From NCBI GenBank assembly GCA_963681505.1, contig OY811990.1, positions 2,863,382 to 2,927,381 on the forward strand: a DNA stretch of 64,000 nucleotides, read 5' to 3'. The stretch's first letter is position 1; the number at the start of each line of letters is the position of its first letter. The notes beneath the pieces were generated by a model. The model saw only the letters and a list, made by a program, of their open reading frames with translations. It was not told the origin of the DNA and made no database searches. The translations under genes were made by a program, and so were the position numbers. This stretch comes from Eunapius fragilis. Lineage: Eukaryota; Porifera; Demospongiae; Spongillida; Spongillidae. Positions 46,442-57,287 of the stretch are shown piece by piece.

Positions 46442-46741
46442 CCCTTCCGCTTCAATTACCGTCACGAGCAGAAGCCCGCTTTTTGGGGGGATCACTGTAC
46501 GGAACGCGGGAGAATTCTAACACGTCGTCTGCTCTGCTCTTTTATTTGCACAATTCTAAATATACGTAAATGTCGCCATGGGAACGCTTCTATTTATCAC
46601 TAAACATTTCGCAATGATTGCAGTTTTATTCATACATCTGATACTTGAAGATGTCCTTCCAGGAGATTCTAAAGCGATTGGTACAATTGGCGCTCTTTAT
46701 AACCATTCCTATACCGAGTTATACTCACCCGAGAAGAAGAA

Positions 46742-46773
<32 letters not shown>

Positions 46774-47157
46774 AAAAGACTTGGCCTGAGGACGTAGTAA
46801 AACACGAACATTTTTGTTCTCTTAAAGCAAACAGTTTGAAGACTGGAACAAAACATTAAAAAGACCGCCTTTGCCTTCTGGATCGATAGGAACAAAGAGC
46901 TAAACTATCAGTTTCTTACTACGCGAGTTATATGCTGGTCGCATTTTTAAAATGATATGCACTACCCGGGTCAATTACTATATAGGAACTACTATCGTAG
47001 TTCCTGATAATGAATTATATCCTCCGCCCCCCACCCCTCCCCCATCTTACATCTTGTTTTGAAAACAGGTGGACTAGAATATAATTCTTAAAGTTTGGAT
47101 GGCCTTAAATTACGGTACTAGAATTAAATATGTTCACTCGACCTTTTTGTGCCTGGT
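46441..47157. other. No gene recognised; ACG triplet repeat
   Basis: A GAA/ACG triplet repeat at 46730-46772 gives a Lys/Thr run in a 93-residue frame (46578-46859). That frame has a hydrophobic start but no other gene-like feature. The rest is the 3' flank of the minus-strand GTPase. Confidence 0.4.
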
Positions 47158-48372
47158 TCACTTGGTAGAATTCATGCCCACACTTCCTGGCTCCGCATGT
47201 TGATCCGTTGCCTCCAGCTTTTTGAATTTCTTATATTGGTAGATCAACACTCCGGCGAGCACACCTCCTCCAATGATCCCAATTACAACACCAACCCCTG
47301 CACCAATTGGTCCAGCAACAACCGCACCGAAGGAAGTAGCAGCCAATACAGTAGCACCTACTGCTGTTCCAATCCCACTAGCAGCTCCTGCTACTGCTCC
47401 AGCAACCCCAAGACTAGTTCCAAGTGCCTTGTGAATACGATTAGACTGTTTTTTACTCAGGATAACAGGTTGAGGTTCTGTTTCTTGACTCTCTGGTGAT
47501 GGTGTATCATTGAATGGTTCAGGAATACCCATTACCCTAGCAATCTGCTGTATCTTAACTTGATCTTCAGGGGATAAGTTGGTGATGCTGTTTTGTGAAA
47601 TAAAGCGCCCTTCTTTGTAATTGCTGACTATTGCAAAGGGTATTCTCGTTTGAACCCTACATCGCTTTACAGCTAGGGACCATAGCTCTGGTAAAAAGTC
47701 TTCATCGTACACCTTTGGGGCAACAAAATGAAGCTTTCTCATCTTATGGCTTCCAGCTGCAACTAGTGGAATATCTTTAACAACCTCAGATGCTGCACCC
47801 AGCTTTAGCAATTCTCGTTTGAAGTAGTTGAAGATAGCTGTAGCTGCTTTTTCACAACGAGCAACCTTTTCTTCCGGTGTAAGATCGTCATCTTCGAATA
47901 TAGCTTGTTGAGCCATATTTGATCTAGTGATTACAAAGATACAGTTCATCCAAAATTCGTTCCCAAAGAATAAATGTAGGTTCTTCACTGTTTGAGCCTC
48001 GGCCACCCACCTGGTAGTGACGCCATCTACACAGAACAAAACTAGGTCAATCTTACCCTTTACGTTCTCAATCGCAGTAATGAACCGGTTATCGTTATGG
48101 TCAGACTGAAGCCCAGGTGTGTCGTACATTGTGACTTCAATGCCATGCATTCTTTCAGAAACGCTGATCACATCTATTGTTCCTGCTTCCATGCAATCAT
48201 CACTCTCACCCCCTGGGCCATTAACGTGAAATTTATCTTTCGTTCCAAGAAGAACATTTAGAAGGGTGGATTTCCCAATACCTGTTTTTCCACATGCCAT
48301 TATACCGATCTTGTTAGCTTCGGTGTTCTCGGTGCCAACAACAGTGCCAACAACTTCAGTTGCTTCAGCCAT
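47158..48372 (-). CDS. AIG1/GIMAP-type GTPase, copy C (intact)
   Basis: Intact 404-residue single-exon frame. P-loop GKTGIGKST at 28-36, YDTPG at 83-87, and TRSNMAQQ at the G4 position; the strongly conserved block KVYDEDFLPELWSLAVKRCR is shared with copies A and B. A linker rich in Pro/Glu/Thr precedes KKQSNRIHKALG and a long Gly/Ala/Val hydrophobic segment (about 330-385) ending YQYKKFKK, a likely membrane hairpin. Compared with copy A, the N-terminus is about 10 residues longer and the C-terminal tail has an extra ATDQHAEPGSVGMNSTK. It is not part of the copy A/B duplication and is the closest relative of the tail fragment at 59438-59735. Confidence 0.88.
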   Translation of the reverse strand: MAEATEVVGTVVGTENTEANKIGIMACGKTGIGKSTLLNVLLGTKDKFHVNGPGGESDDCMEAGTIDVISVSERMHGIEVTMYDTPGLQSDHNDNRFITAIENVKGKIDLVLFCVDGVTTRWVAEAQTVKNLHLFFGNEFWMNCIFVITRSNMAQQAIFEDDDLTPEEKVARCEKAATAIFNYFKRELLKLGAASEVVKDIPLVAAGSHKMRKLHFVAPKVYDEDFLPELWSLAVKRCRVQTRIPFAIVSNYKEGRFISQNSITNLSPEDQVKIQQIARVMGIPEPFNDTPSPESQETEPQPVILSKKQSNRIHKALGTSLGVAGAVAGAASGIGTAVGATVLAATSFGAVVAGPIGAGVGVVIGIIGGGVLAGVLIYQYKKFKKLEATDQHAEPGSVGMNSTK

Positions 48373-48599
48373 CTTGGGATCGGTAGAGAACTTCCGTACT
48401 GAACTATACTCAACCTTCCGAGTTCAGATTAATTTAGCTGTGCAGGCCCGTAACACTAGAGGGCGTGTACTTAAAATTTGTCACATTACCCATACATAAT
48501 ATCAACAATACCATATGTGGGTATTGTGCACGTGAGTGGTGAATACACTTTGTGTACACGCCATCATGTATGAGTTTGCCCATAGATACATGTATTATA

Positions 48600-48670
48600 G
48601 TTTCGTACCCAGACCCACGCATTATCATTATGCGATAATGCTTACGTAAGCGTGGGTCTGGATACGAGAC
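48600..48670. repeat. Short hairpin, GTMTCGTAYCCAGACCCACGC arms
   Basis: Arms of about 21 bp with one or two mismatches around an AT-rich loop that itself contains GCATTATC-ATTATGCGATAATGC symmetry. It may be a tiny MITE or a solo foldback. No copy elsewhere in the window. Confidence 0.7.
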
Positions 48671-49467
48671 TACATGTATTGTAAGGTACTGAGGATTGGA
48701 AACGGAGCAGCACGTGAGCCATTGAGCCTGGTAGATTTCAAGGCGCTGACTCCACAATGGTGCTAATTCGATGAAGTGGACGCCTCGCCCCTCTTGAGAA
48801 GAAAATAAGTTGAGAGCTGAGTAACTGAAATCTGACAGAAGAAAACGATAGCACGACATGCGTACGTTCGGGCAAATCTGTCGCCATGTTAATAGTCCTT
48901 TTAGAACCCGAGATGCAGAATTTACAGCAGATACAACTCCCCTAAACTTCCCCCTTTTAAAATAAATAAGTAGCGTGGCCAGATGACGCACAAATTTTTA
49001 CGTATGGTGAGGTGTGTTGGAGGTTTTAGAGTAACTCCACATTTTACGTTTTTGACAAAACTACCCTGGCAAAACTTTTGTCTAATATCCAATACTTGTT
49101 TCAGATAGTAAATTAATTCTACACATGGTTGTACCATTTGCTAAGCAACTATGCTCTGCGTCTACAGTACATCATAAAGTGCTAGGTTTCTAAGTAATCT
49201 GTTGTTCCTATCGATAGATCTGAAAAAAAATTGTTTGTCACATGCAAGTTATGCCTACAGCTCGTTTGCATGTGTAAAGCAAGAAGGAATTGAGTTTGTA
49301 GCCCGTGGGCGATGATTCTGATTGTGCTTGTCATGTAATACTGCAACGCACTGCATGCATTTTTGGGATACTCGCGTTTTGGTGTCCAAATAGTTATCAG
49401 TAAAAAACATGAATTGTGATCTCTTGGTAAACTCGTTCGTATACTTCCGAAAAGAGTATATGGAGCA
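48671..49467. other. No gene recognised
   Basis: A 185-residue minus-strand frame (48434-48991) has no domain and crosses the short hairpin. A GGATTGGAAACGG block near 48694 recalls the ends of repeat R1. Nothing else is supported. Confidence 0.4.
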
Positions 49468-49715
49468 GTGCAAGAGAAATTCGGGCTTATGTAGGATTTT
49501 GAGAAAATTCCAAGACACTGAACTAAACGAAAGTTATGCTTGCCATTGAAATGTATGGCTAAATTAAAAATTCGGCGCTTTGTAGCCCTCTGATACACTA
49601 TTCAATTTTGGATGCGTATAAGAACTGTTTTGTAGAGAACGCTATCCTGTATGTATCCAAAAACTATGAAATCTTGAAAAAAAATTGTAAAAGCCCAATT
49701 TTCTCTTGCACTGCC
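49468..49715. mobile_element. MITE with CAGTGCAAGAGAAA termini, copy 2
   Basis: Starts GCAGTGCAAGAGAAATTCGGG and ends TTTTCTCTTGCACTGC. It is the reverse complement of the copy at 20071-20317 apart from scattered substitutions. Flanking TATATGGA and TCATATATCC suggest the TIR may extend a few bases further. Non-coding. Confidence 0.7.
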
Positions 49716-50510
49716 TCATATATCCATTTGGTTTTTCTTTTTTAGCTGCAATCTCATAGTTTTTACACAGCAAGACGCATACAATTGGCTTGTCACAATT
49801 AAAATTTGTATCGCATACATATATAACCTGTCGTAGAGTACTGTCTTAATTAACCGCATGCATATGTATAGGTTATTGTTTCACAAATGTCGATGCATGC
49901 CAAAACACATACCGTCATGTGGCACATGTTTTCATGTTATTGTTGATGCCAATTTATAATTGATAATGCATCAAAATTCAAAAACCTTCTTTCGTTTCAG
50001 AGTTTTTTTTTAACACATCCGTCTGCCCTATCTCCTTTCCATCCTCGTCAAGCATCTCTCTCCATCTGCACTAGTTTGATGGCTTACCGGGAATCTCCAT
50101 CTGCACTAGTTTGATGGTTTATCGGGAAGAGTTGTAAAGTGTGTTGGAAACGAAACACTTTCTAACTTTGTCTCCCCTTGCATGCGCCTTAATGTTATGG
50201 CCTTCTACACTGAATGTTAGTGTGACATCATCTTTGAATTCCACCTTATCAAGATACTGCTTTGGAAACATTCAGATTGCTGTCTTTACGAAGTGCATAC
50301 CATTCTTTCTACAAGCGAAACTTGTGGTGACACTATATCGAAAGCAATATCAGCACTAATAGCTCTTCAAGCTCTGAGACACCAAATAGTTGCGTTATTG
50401 GAACCTGCGAAAGCTGGTTCTATATACCTATACTGAAGTCATCTTAAAACCATGATTCGCATCTGGAGGGACAAAGGTGAATCTTTTTTGCTACAGAATG
50501 ATTCCTAGCT
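49716..50510. other. No gene recognised
   Basis: AT-rich sequence with a short direct repeat of CTCCATCTGCACTAGTTTGATGG (about 50060 and 50096). No coding block. Confidence 0.45.
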
Positions 50511-50512
50511 CT

Positions 50513-50582
50513 TCCTCCTCCTCCTCCTCCTCCTCCTCCTCCTCCTCCTCCTCCTCCTCCTCCTCCACCTCCTCCTCCTCCT
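50513..50582. repeat. (TCC)n microsatellite
   Basis: About 23 TCC/CTC triplets with a single ACC variant, encoding a poly-Gly run on the minus strand. The surrounding minus-strand frame (50444-50716) is otherwise unrecognised. Confidence 0.95.
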
Positions 50583-50946
50583 CTGTTGCATAAATGGTCC
50601 AAAAACTGGACCATCCTCATGTTCTCCTTTTCTAATATGTGGGAGAAGCCCTCCGAGTCCAGCCCACTTTTGGGATGAGTCTGTTCAGTTGTGCTGGGTT
50701 TATTAACCTTCCTCATAGTCTAGAAGCTGGGAGGAAGAGAACATATAAGTATTTCTGTCAGGCTCAGCATTGATTTTGTGGTGTTCAGTCATGGTTATAT
50801 TATTTGTTGTTTGTGAGTTTTTATCATGTGTGTGTACGTTTGTTAAGCTAGTCTATCCATGTAATCATTCGTTTATATTTTTTGCCTGTAGTAAGTAAGT
50901 ATATATTCACATGGCTCCATATAGGCTTCGGGTATGTGTCTGTGGC

Positions 50947-51878
50947 CAGTGGCGGATCCAGGGGGGGGGGGGGGGGGGTCCAGGGTGTCTGGACCCCCCC
51001 CCCCCCCCCCCTCGAACCTGAATATGAATATAATTAGCATATGACGCGTCGCACGTGAGATATACATTTCTACGGAGTGCACTTCGTGAAGTTGCTAAAT
51101 AGCTTATTCTTATTGCTTATTCGTTGGTTAGTACTATATTTTAGTTCTGTAAATTGCGAGATACGTAGTAGGCTGGTATTTATACGTAAGGTAAATGTAT
51201 TCCAAAATGCTAACCCACGGTCGTATTATAGAGCGATTCTTTCCGCAGTTATTTTGATTCGTGTTCTATTATTAGTACCCATCAAGGTTGAATGCACCTT
51301 GCTGCAAGACCATTGCAAATTTAAATTTTAAATTATAAATTTTAACAAAGAAACTAAGCCGGCGTACAATGCAAATCTGCGACGAAACACACTAGAGCCG
51401 TTTAAATCCGCAAAACCACAATAGCCTGGAAACCAGAACGTAACGGAGTGGCACGCATTAATTGGTTATGATTGCTTCCGTTTCTAATCCCCCTACATGT
51501 ACAATCTGTGGAATGTGTGCAAAAAATTTTTTCGCGCGCGAATGTTATACTGTTCACTGCTTGAAGTAGGTCATCTACCGGAGTGCGATGGTAAATTATA
51601 AGTGGTTCAAATAGCAATGGAACCGCATGCATGTAACAACACAGCCATTTAAATCCATACGACTACAATAGCCGGCAGAAATGTAACGGAATGTCACTCA
51701 TTTATTGGTGTTGATTGCCTTAGTTTCCAATCTCCGGCCGCCCCCTTACATGTACAATCTGTGGAAAAATTGGAATGCGTACCACAAAATTTTTCGCGCG
51801 CTTCGCGCGCGTCCCTCCTCCTCATCAATTATTCATGTCGGACCCCCCCCCCTCGCCAAAATCCTGCATCCGCCCCTG
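50947..51878. mobile_element. Non-autonomous CAGKGGCGGATCCAGG element with 5-bp TSD
   Basis: 932 bp. Left end CAGTGGCGGATCCAGG; right end CCTGCATCCGCCCCTG. Flanked by GTGGC on both sides (50942-50946 and 51879-51883). G- and C-tracts lie just inside the left end and a C-tract just inside the right. The interior has a tandem duplication of about 245 bp (51386-51600 and 51636-51800), each half ending in AAATTTTTTCGCGCGC. There is no transposase. Termini resemble the 6.2-kb element at 52560-58770, which could be its autonomous relative. Confidence 0.75.
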
Positions 51879-51959
51879 GTGGCGGACGTCTATTGTTTGA
51901 CAAGCCTTGTTTTTGGCTGTTTCTTTGCTTATAAGAACGCTCGGGTGCTCCGGGATTAA

Positions 51960-52066
51960 AGCTGGATGGGGACCAGTCGAGATCGTGCAAGGACGTGCAG
52001 CTGGATGGGGACCAGTCGAGACCGTGCAAGGACTTGCAGCTGGATGGGGACCAGTCGGAATATTCG
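51960..52066. repeat. 39-bp minisatellite, about 2.7 units
   Basis: Units read GCTGGATGGGGACCAGTCGA followed by GACCGTGCAAGGACGTGCA. Being a multiple of three, it keeps a frame open on the plus strand, but there is no gene context. Confidence 0.85.
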
Positions 52067-52559
52067 TGGCGGAAACCATCGGGTCCTCTTAAACCCTATT
52101 TTTACGTCAAAGCCATGTTGGTGTGACTGCCTCGTGCTGGAGTCGTTGCTATCTGAGAAATCAATGCTTCTCTTTTTTCTGTAATAGAGGTCCAGGTCAT
52201 TCTTTTTGTGCATGTATATAATTTTAGTCCGTTCCTTTTTTGGCTGCATGTTAGGTACATTCAATAGAATACACACAAAAAAAAACCACAACACCATATG
52301 AATATATACATACGTCATCGCCAGTTGTACTTGTAACAGTGTCCGTCTCATACTAGCCATCTTTCTTTATCACTCAGTTTATTCCGCGAATCACGACCGG
52401 TTTCGAGAAGCACAAAGTCAGTCCCTTCTTCAGGTGATGGAAAATGGCAGAAAAGAGCACATTTCAGTAGTGGTTTCCGGTCTGGTTAATTGGAACGTTT
52501 AGCGCAATAAATTGAAATTGCAATTATGGTCTGTCGGATGTCATAGTGTAGTGCTAGTC
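52067..52559. other. No gene recognised
   Basis: AT-rich flank ending in TAGTC, the left target duplication of the next element. A GGTTTCGAGAAGCACAAAGTCAG...CTTCAGGTGATGGAAAATG stretch shows no further structure. Confidence 0.4.
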
Positions 52560-53156
52560 CAGGGGCGGATCCAGGATTTGGGGAAAGGGGGGGTCCAATA
52601 AATATATTCACAACTGGGGGAGGGTACGGGAGGGGGCGTGAGCAAGGGGGTCTGGGGCGAAGCCCCAGCCGCTTTTTGCTTTTGCGTTTATTTAGCATGA
52701 AATTCATAGTGACATCCAATACAAACATCATGCGATATCCGGATTACTAGAGCCTGCACTTGCATGGATAGCGACGAGAAAACTCTTCATTTTTCACAAT
52801 GCTATGGTTCCTACTGCTACTTCGTGACGTAAAGCTTTTGTGAATTTGTGCCCGAAGTGTGCACGTGGCCATGCACCAGCTACATGTCGGTCTATACTAC
52901 AATATTAGTACTTTTAGTTTGTTTAGCTCTGTAATAACCTAGGAAAAGAATCTGAGATCCATCCCATTCACGTCTTTCGATCGCTTACCTCAATTCCTGC
53001 TCACACGCACCATTCGATTGATCGCGCGATTAAATTCTAATTAACCACACATGCAAAATTAAAATTCGTTAATAGGGGAGGATTTAGTTAGATCGATCTA
53101 GATCCCGCTTGGCTAGAACAATGTGCAAGCCTGCAAAGGATGGTAACATGCAGAAC

Positions 53157-54540
53157 GCTGCATAGATTACTACGGTGGCCCGGTAGGTCGCGCGCGCGAA
53201 CAATGCACGCAGATCCTAGAAACAGTAGACGCAGCGCAGCCAAACAGTAGACGCAGCGCAGCCAAACAGTCGACGGAGTGCACGAGCACGAAATGACGTA
53301 GTGCGTAGTGCAGTATTACGGAGTACAGTAGTGCGGAAATGCGGAGTGCAGTATTACGGAGTGCAGTAGTGCGGAATGCGGAGCGCAGTATTACGGAGTT
53401 GCGGAATGCGGAGCGCAGTATTACGGAGTGCAGTAGTGCGGAGTGCAGTAGTCGACTTGTGCGCTGTGCAGTGGTCGAATTGTGGGCGGTGCCTTGCGAA
53501 GCGTGTCAATTAGAATTCTCGTTGAATGGCTCTTCATCGTAACGACCCTCAAGTCGAAGGTAAGGATGCATACTATCGTTGTGTAACCAAGCCTATGGAG
53601 ACAGTCATTCTTTTATCCAGCTGTCATACGGAAGTACTGGAGGCAGGGAAAACCTATCGTGGTCATTCTTGCTTATTTGCGTCTGGTTCATGGTGTGGTC
53701 GGAGGGTTCGTTCATGGAATAAATTCCTGTCGTGTTACCTCTCGATATCATTTATAGAATGACTTGGCTGAAACGAAAGGTTGCAGTCTTGGATTGAAAA
53801 GGCGTGGTACGCCCGATACCCCCCTTGTAATGTTGCACAGTGCCATAATGGTTACGATAGTGATGTTTGTGTGTCAAACACAACAATCATGCCTCTGTCT
53901 ACGTATATGTTTATGTATAACTTGTGACAGGAGGAACTGAAAACTTCTAATTGCCTGCTTGGGTATCGTTCCATGTGGAGATTACTTCAAACGAAGTATG
54001 GATACACAGTGAAGAGGTATGTTATGGCCTTGATTTTTCCTCTTTTGATGACATTGCTACTCAGATCCACTGTGATGATGCTGCTGGCTGTGATGGACCC
54101 AGAAGGAACTCGGCAAAGAAGGACTCATCAACTGAAAAGGTGCACTTATGTGAACAAGGTTACATAGTAATTTGCCAGTCACTTGGTCACTTAGTAAACA
54201 CTGATTAGGGTCCTAACTGGTGCTGGCATATAGATGGGTACGACAAGCTCAAGCCATATGGGTTCCCAATCCATGCATGCATTGATGGGTATGTTGGCTT
54301 TAAAGTCTCAGGCTGTATATTCACGTCTTTTTTTGTGTTTTAGGTTTTCTAGGAAGATCTTATGGCTAGAATTGGCAACCACCAACAACGACCCCAGTGT
54401 TGTCCTTAGTTACTATTTGAGGACTGTATTTCAGTTGGAAGGTTTGCTGGTTAATTTCAGTTTGTGTTGGGTGTGCATCACAGATGATTTGCATGTGTCA
54501 GGTTGATGCATGCAGTGTTTAGGAATATGCCTAATTTGAA

Positions 54541-54545
<5 letters not shown>
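53157..54545. repeat. Left arm of central palindrome
   Basis: Practically identical to the reverse complement of 57288-58685; the encoded short frames match residue for residue. It contains 23-bp tandem copies of ACGCAGCGCAGCCAAACAGT (53229-53275) and a degenerate TGCGGAGTGCAGTAKTACGGAG array (53300-53460). Very low divergence points to recent duplication or to gene conversion between the arms. Confidence 0.9.
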
Positions 54546-54574
<29 letters not shown>

Positions 54575-55034
54575 TGGGTGGGAGCTGATGGACAAGTGTC
54601 ATATTTGGGTAGGAGTTCTGGGGAGGGTTTAATTGTTTCACACCAAATTTTAGATTTGCCATTATGGCTGTTGCTCAGGTTGATGCATGCAGTGTTTAGG
54701 ATTATGACAAATTTGAATGTGTGTGTGTCTGTGTGTTTGTGTGTGTGTGCGTGCATGCGTGTGTGTTTGTGTGTGTGTGCGTGCATGCTTGTGTGTCTGT
54801 GTGTATGTTCGTGTGTGCGTGCATGTGTGTATGTGTGTGTGTGTCTGTGTGTTTTCATTGGTGGGACTGATGGGTAGGACTTAACAGCTCTCCTAGAGAG
54901 GATTTATTGTATTCACACCAAAGGTGTCAGGTTGTATAGATTTCCATTATGGCTGCCCTTTTGCTCAGGTTGATGCATGCAGTGTTTTGGATTATGCCAA
55001 ATTTGAATTGTGTGTGTATGTGTGTGTACGTGCA

Positions 55035-55121
<87 letters not shown>

Positions 55122-56030
55122 TTTCATGGGTGGGAACAGATGGGCAAGTGTCATATCTGGGTCTTATCCTGGGGAGAGTTAAATTGTATTCACACCAAGA
55201 TATCAGATTTAGATTTGCCATTATGGCTGCCCAGTGGTTTGTGGTCATACTGTGGTACAGAGAACACAGACATAGCAGCTTGTCATTTGGCTTTCAGGCA
55301 TAGCCACCTTGATCTGTATACAGCATGCAGTAGTTTCATCAAAAAACACGACAATCTATGTTGTGATTGGAATATGATGACTGTTTGCAACGCATAGAAA
55401 GTTGGTGGTCCAGGTTAAGGATTTTAAAAACGGATTGGTGGTAGCTCTGTTTAAGTTGATATTTTTTATTAGATGAACAAGTTGCTCATCTTTGTTCTTT
55501 TTGCAGCAATTGCAGGATCAAGAATTATATGATCCCAAGAATACTGTGCACCGGTAGCTTGTGCACAACTTGCAACCCATTTATATTACCATTATGGTGT
55601 CCTGCAGTCATTCTGCTGCTTATGTCTTTGTGCCACTGTTGCGGACTGAGCTAGAGGAGTTCAAGAACAGGTGGAATCAGCACAGGATTCAGAAGTACAG
55701 ATATGCCTCTTGCTTGTGTGACATCCAGATTATCTCTTTTACCTTTCAAGCTGTTTAGGTACAATATTGTCATAATTCAAACAATGGTAATGCTGTGACC
55801 ATTATTGTTAACCAACAGGTGAAGACTACAAGCAGGATATTGTTTTGTTTTGTATACTTCACAGTTCACGTTGCTCGTGATCCTGAACCCTTCTATCCTC
55901 CAGAATTTAAAGACCTTGCAGATCATATCATGGATACTCTGGGCTGTACGCAGAACTCCATTACACCTGCTAACTGCAAATGTATTTATTATTATCTGCT
56001 TTATGTGTTAAATGTGTTACAGTAATGTAA
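53526..56030 (+). pseudogene. Integrase-like (WHIDGYDKLKP family) gene, spliced, incomplete
   Basis: Several plus-strand exons with canonical borders are visible. At 53931-54016: LLGYRSMWRLLQTKYGYTVK. At 54065-54158: VMDPEGTRQRRTHQLKRCTY. At 54209-54288: WHIDGYDKLKPYGFPIHAC. At 54344-54441: SRKILWLELATTNNDPSVVL. At 55507-55553 and from 55608: ELEEFKNRWNQHRIQKYRYA. This is the order of a metazoan integrase-core family (rve, RNase H fold) whose first catalytic Asp lies in WHIDGYD. The later catalytic region is not found between 54441 and 55507, where GT repeats lie. An upstream frame (53526-53762) may be the first exon. Introns are 48-60 bp in the arm. A partial inverted copy lies at 57360-58313. 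Confidence 0.6.
54540..55120. repeat. GT microsatellites in direct subrepeats
   Basis: Three copies of a 200-240 bp unit, each with GGTTGATGCATGCAGTGTT, ATTTGAATGTGTGTG and a GATGGGCAAGTGTCATAT tail. The third contains about 85 bp of pure GT (55034-55120). Inverted, more diverged copies occupy 56770-57300. Cys/Val frames are artefacts. Confidence 0.9.
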
Positions 56031-56224
56031 AAGTTTATATATATGATCACTTTTGCTGGTACAAGTAACGATTGTGGCATGGAAAGTGGAACCACCTCTG
56101 ACGATCGTCGGAGCAACGACGGAGTTACTGCTAGTGATCGAGTAGTGGCAAGCAAACGTACACTGACAGTGAGTAGTGTAGTAATAGCAAAAAAATAAAC
56201 ATTATGGCTCTAACAGTTTATCCA

Positions 56225-56593
56225 AGTAGGCCAAAAGATGCACATTGCCATTCAGGTTGGAAAGGCTCTGACATACATGCAAAGCAGAGTGCCAGCAGTC
56301 GTTCACCAAGACATCAAGTCTGCAAATGTGATGGTAAGGTCAAAATGTTAATATGATGTTATATTATTTCATATGTTACCAGCAACACTGAGGCATATGT
56401 GTGCGACCTGGGAGAGTTAAGTGCATATCAAATAACAGCCAAAGTTTGTGGGTCATACAACTCACCTCCACAGTCACCACTGATGTACAACAGAGATGCC
56501 AGAAGAGTGTAGAGAATTATGTTCTCTATGCACCCTCCTGAACGACCATCTGCATTAAGAGTTGTTGAAATTCTTAAAACTATACTCAGTTAA
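56225..56593 (+). pseudogene. Protein kinase C-lobe fragment
   Basis: Two plus-strand blocks: QVGKALTYMQSRVPAVVHQD running into IKSANVMV, then after a GTAAGG...TTACCAG interval (about 56333-56380), AYVCDLGEL. These are the catalytic loop (HxDIKxxN) and the DLG of a Ser/Thr or TKL-type kinase. The usual HRD Arg is Gln and DFG is DLG. A stop falls within the following YNRDARRV block, while PPERPSALRVVEILKTI near 56540 matches the last helix. No N-lobe. It is probably a captured or passenger exon pair inside the element and looks inactive. Confidence 0.6.
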
Positions 56594-56769
56594 CGCTATG
56601 TTTTGTGCAATGCATTCAGTGGTAATTGTACTTTAAGTATGAGTTCATATTACATTCAGTGATTTCTCAATAAGAATGATTAGGTTGTTGATTTCTATGT
56701 GCTGCAAATAGTCAACATGATCAAATGCACATGCATGCAAGTACAAATATATCCACCCCAAGAGAGCTC

Positions 56770-57287
56770 ATAAAACACACACACACAGATATACACACAG
56801 ATACATATACATTTATATTTGGCATAATCCTAAACACTGTATGCATCAACCTGAGCAACAGGGCAGCCATGATGGCAAATCTACTCTTGACACCTTTGGT
56901 GTGAAACGATTTAACCCTCCCCAAGAGAGCTGTTAACTCCAACCCAGATATATGACACTTGCCCATCAGTCCCACCAATCAAAACACACACACACAAACA
57001 CACGCATGCACACACACAAACAAACACACGCATGCACGCACACACACAAACACACACACATACACACACAGACACACACGCATGCACGCACACACACATA
57101 CACACAGACATGCATGCACACACACACACACATTCAAATTTGTCATAATCCTAAACACTGCATGCATCAACCTGAGCAACAGCCATAATGGCAAATCTAA
57201 AATTTGGTGTGAAACAATTAAACCCTCCCCAGAACTCCTACCCAAATATGACACTTGTCCATCAGCTCCCTCCCACACACACACACA
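56770..57287. repeat. CA-rich inverted counterpart of the GT subrepeats
   Basis: Interrupted CACACA/CATGCA runs with CCTAAACACTGCATGCATCAACC blocks, inverted relative to 54540-55120 but less similar than the arms proper. This shows the palindrome once extended further in, or the subrepeats evolved unequally. Confidence 0.8.

Noticed and set aside
46578-46859. 93-residue frame with a hydrophobic start
   Set aside because: Half of it is an ACG/GAA triplet run, there is no paralogue and no domain. Too weak to call a gene.
50947-51878. hAT assignment, from CAG...CTG termini
   Set aside because: The flanks match over 5 bp (GTGGC), not 8, and the related large element also shows 5 bp.
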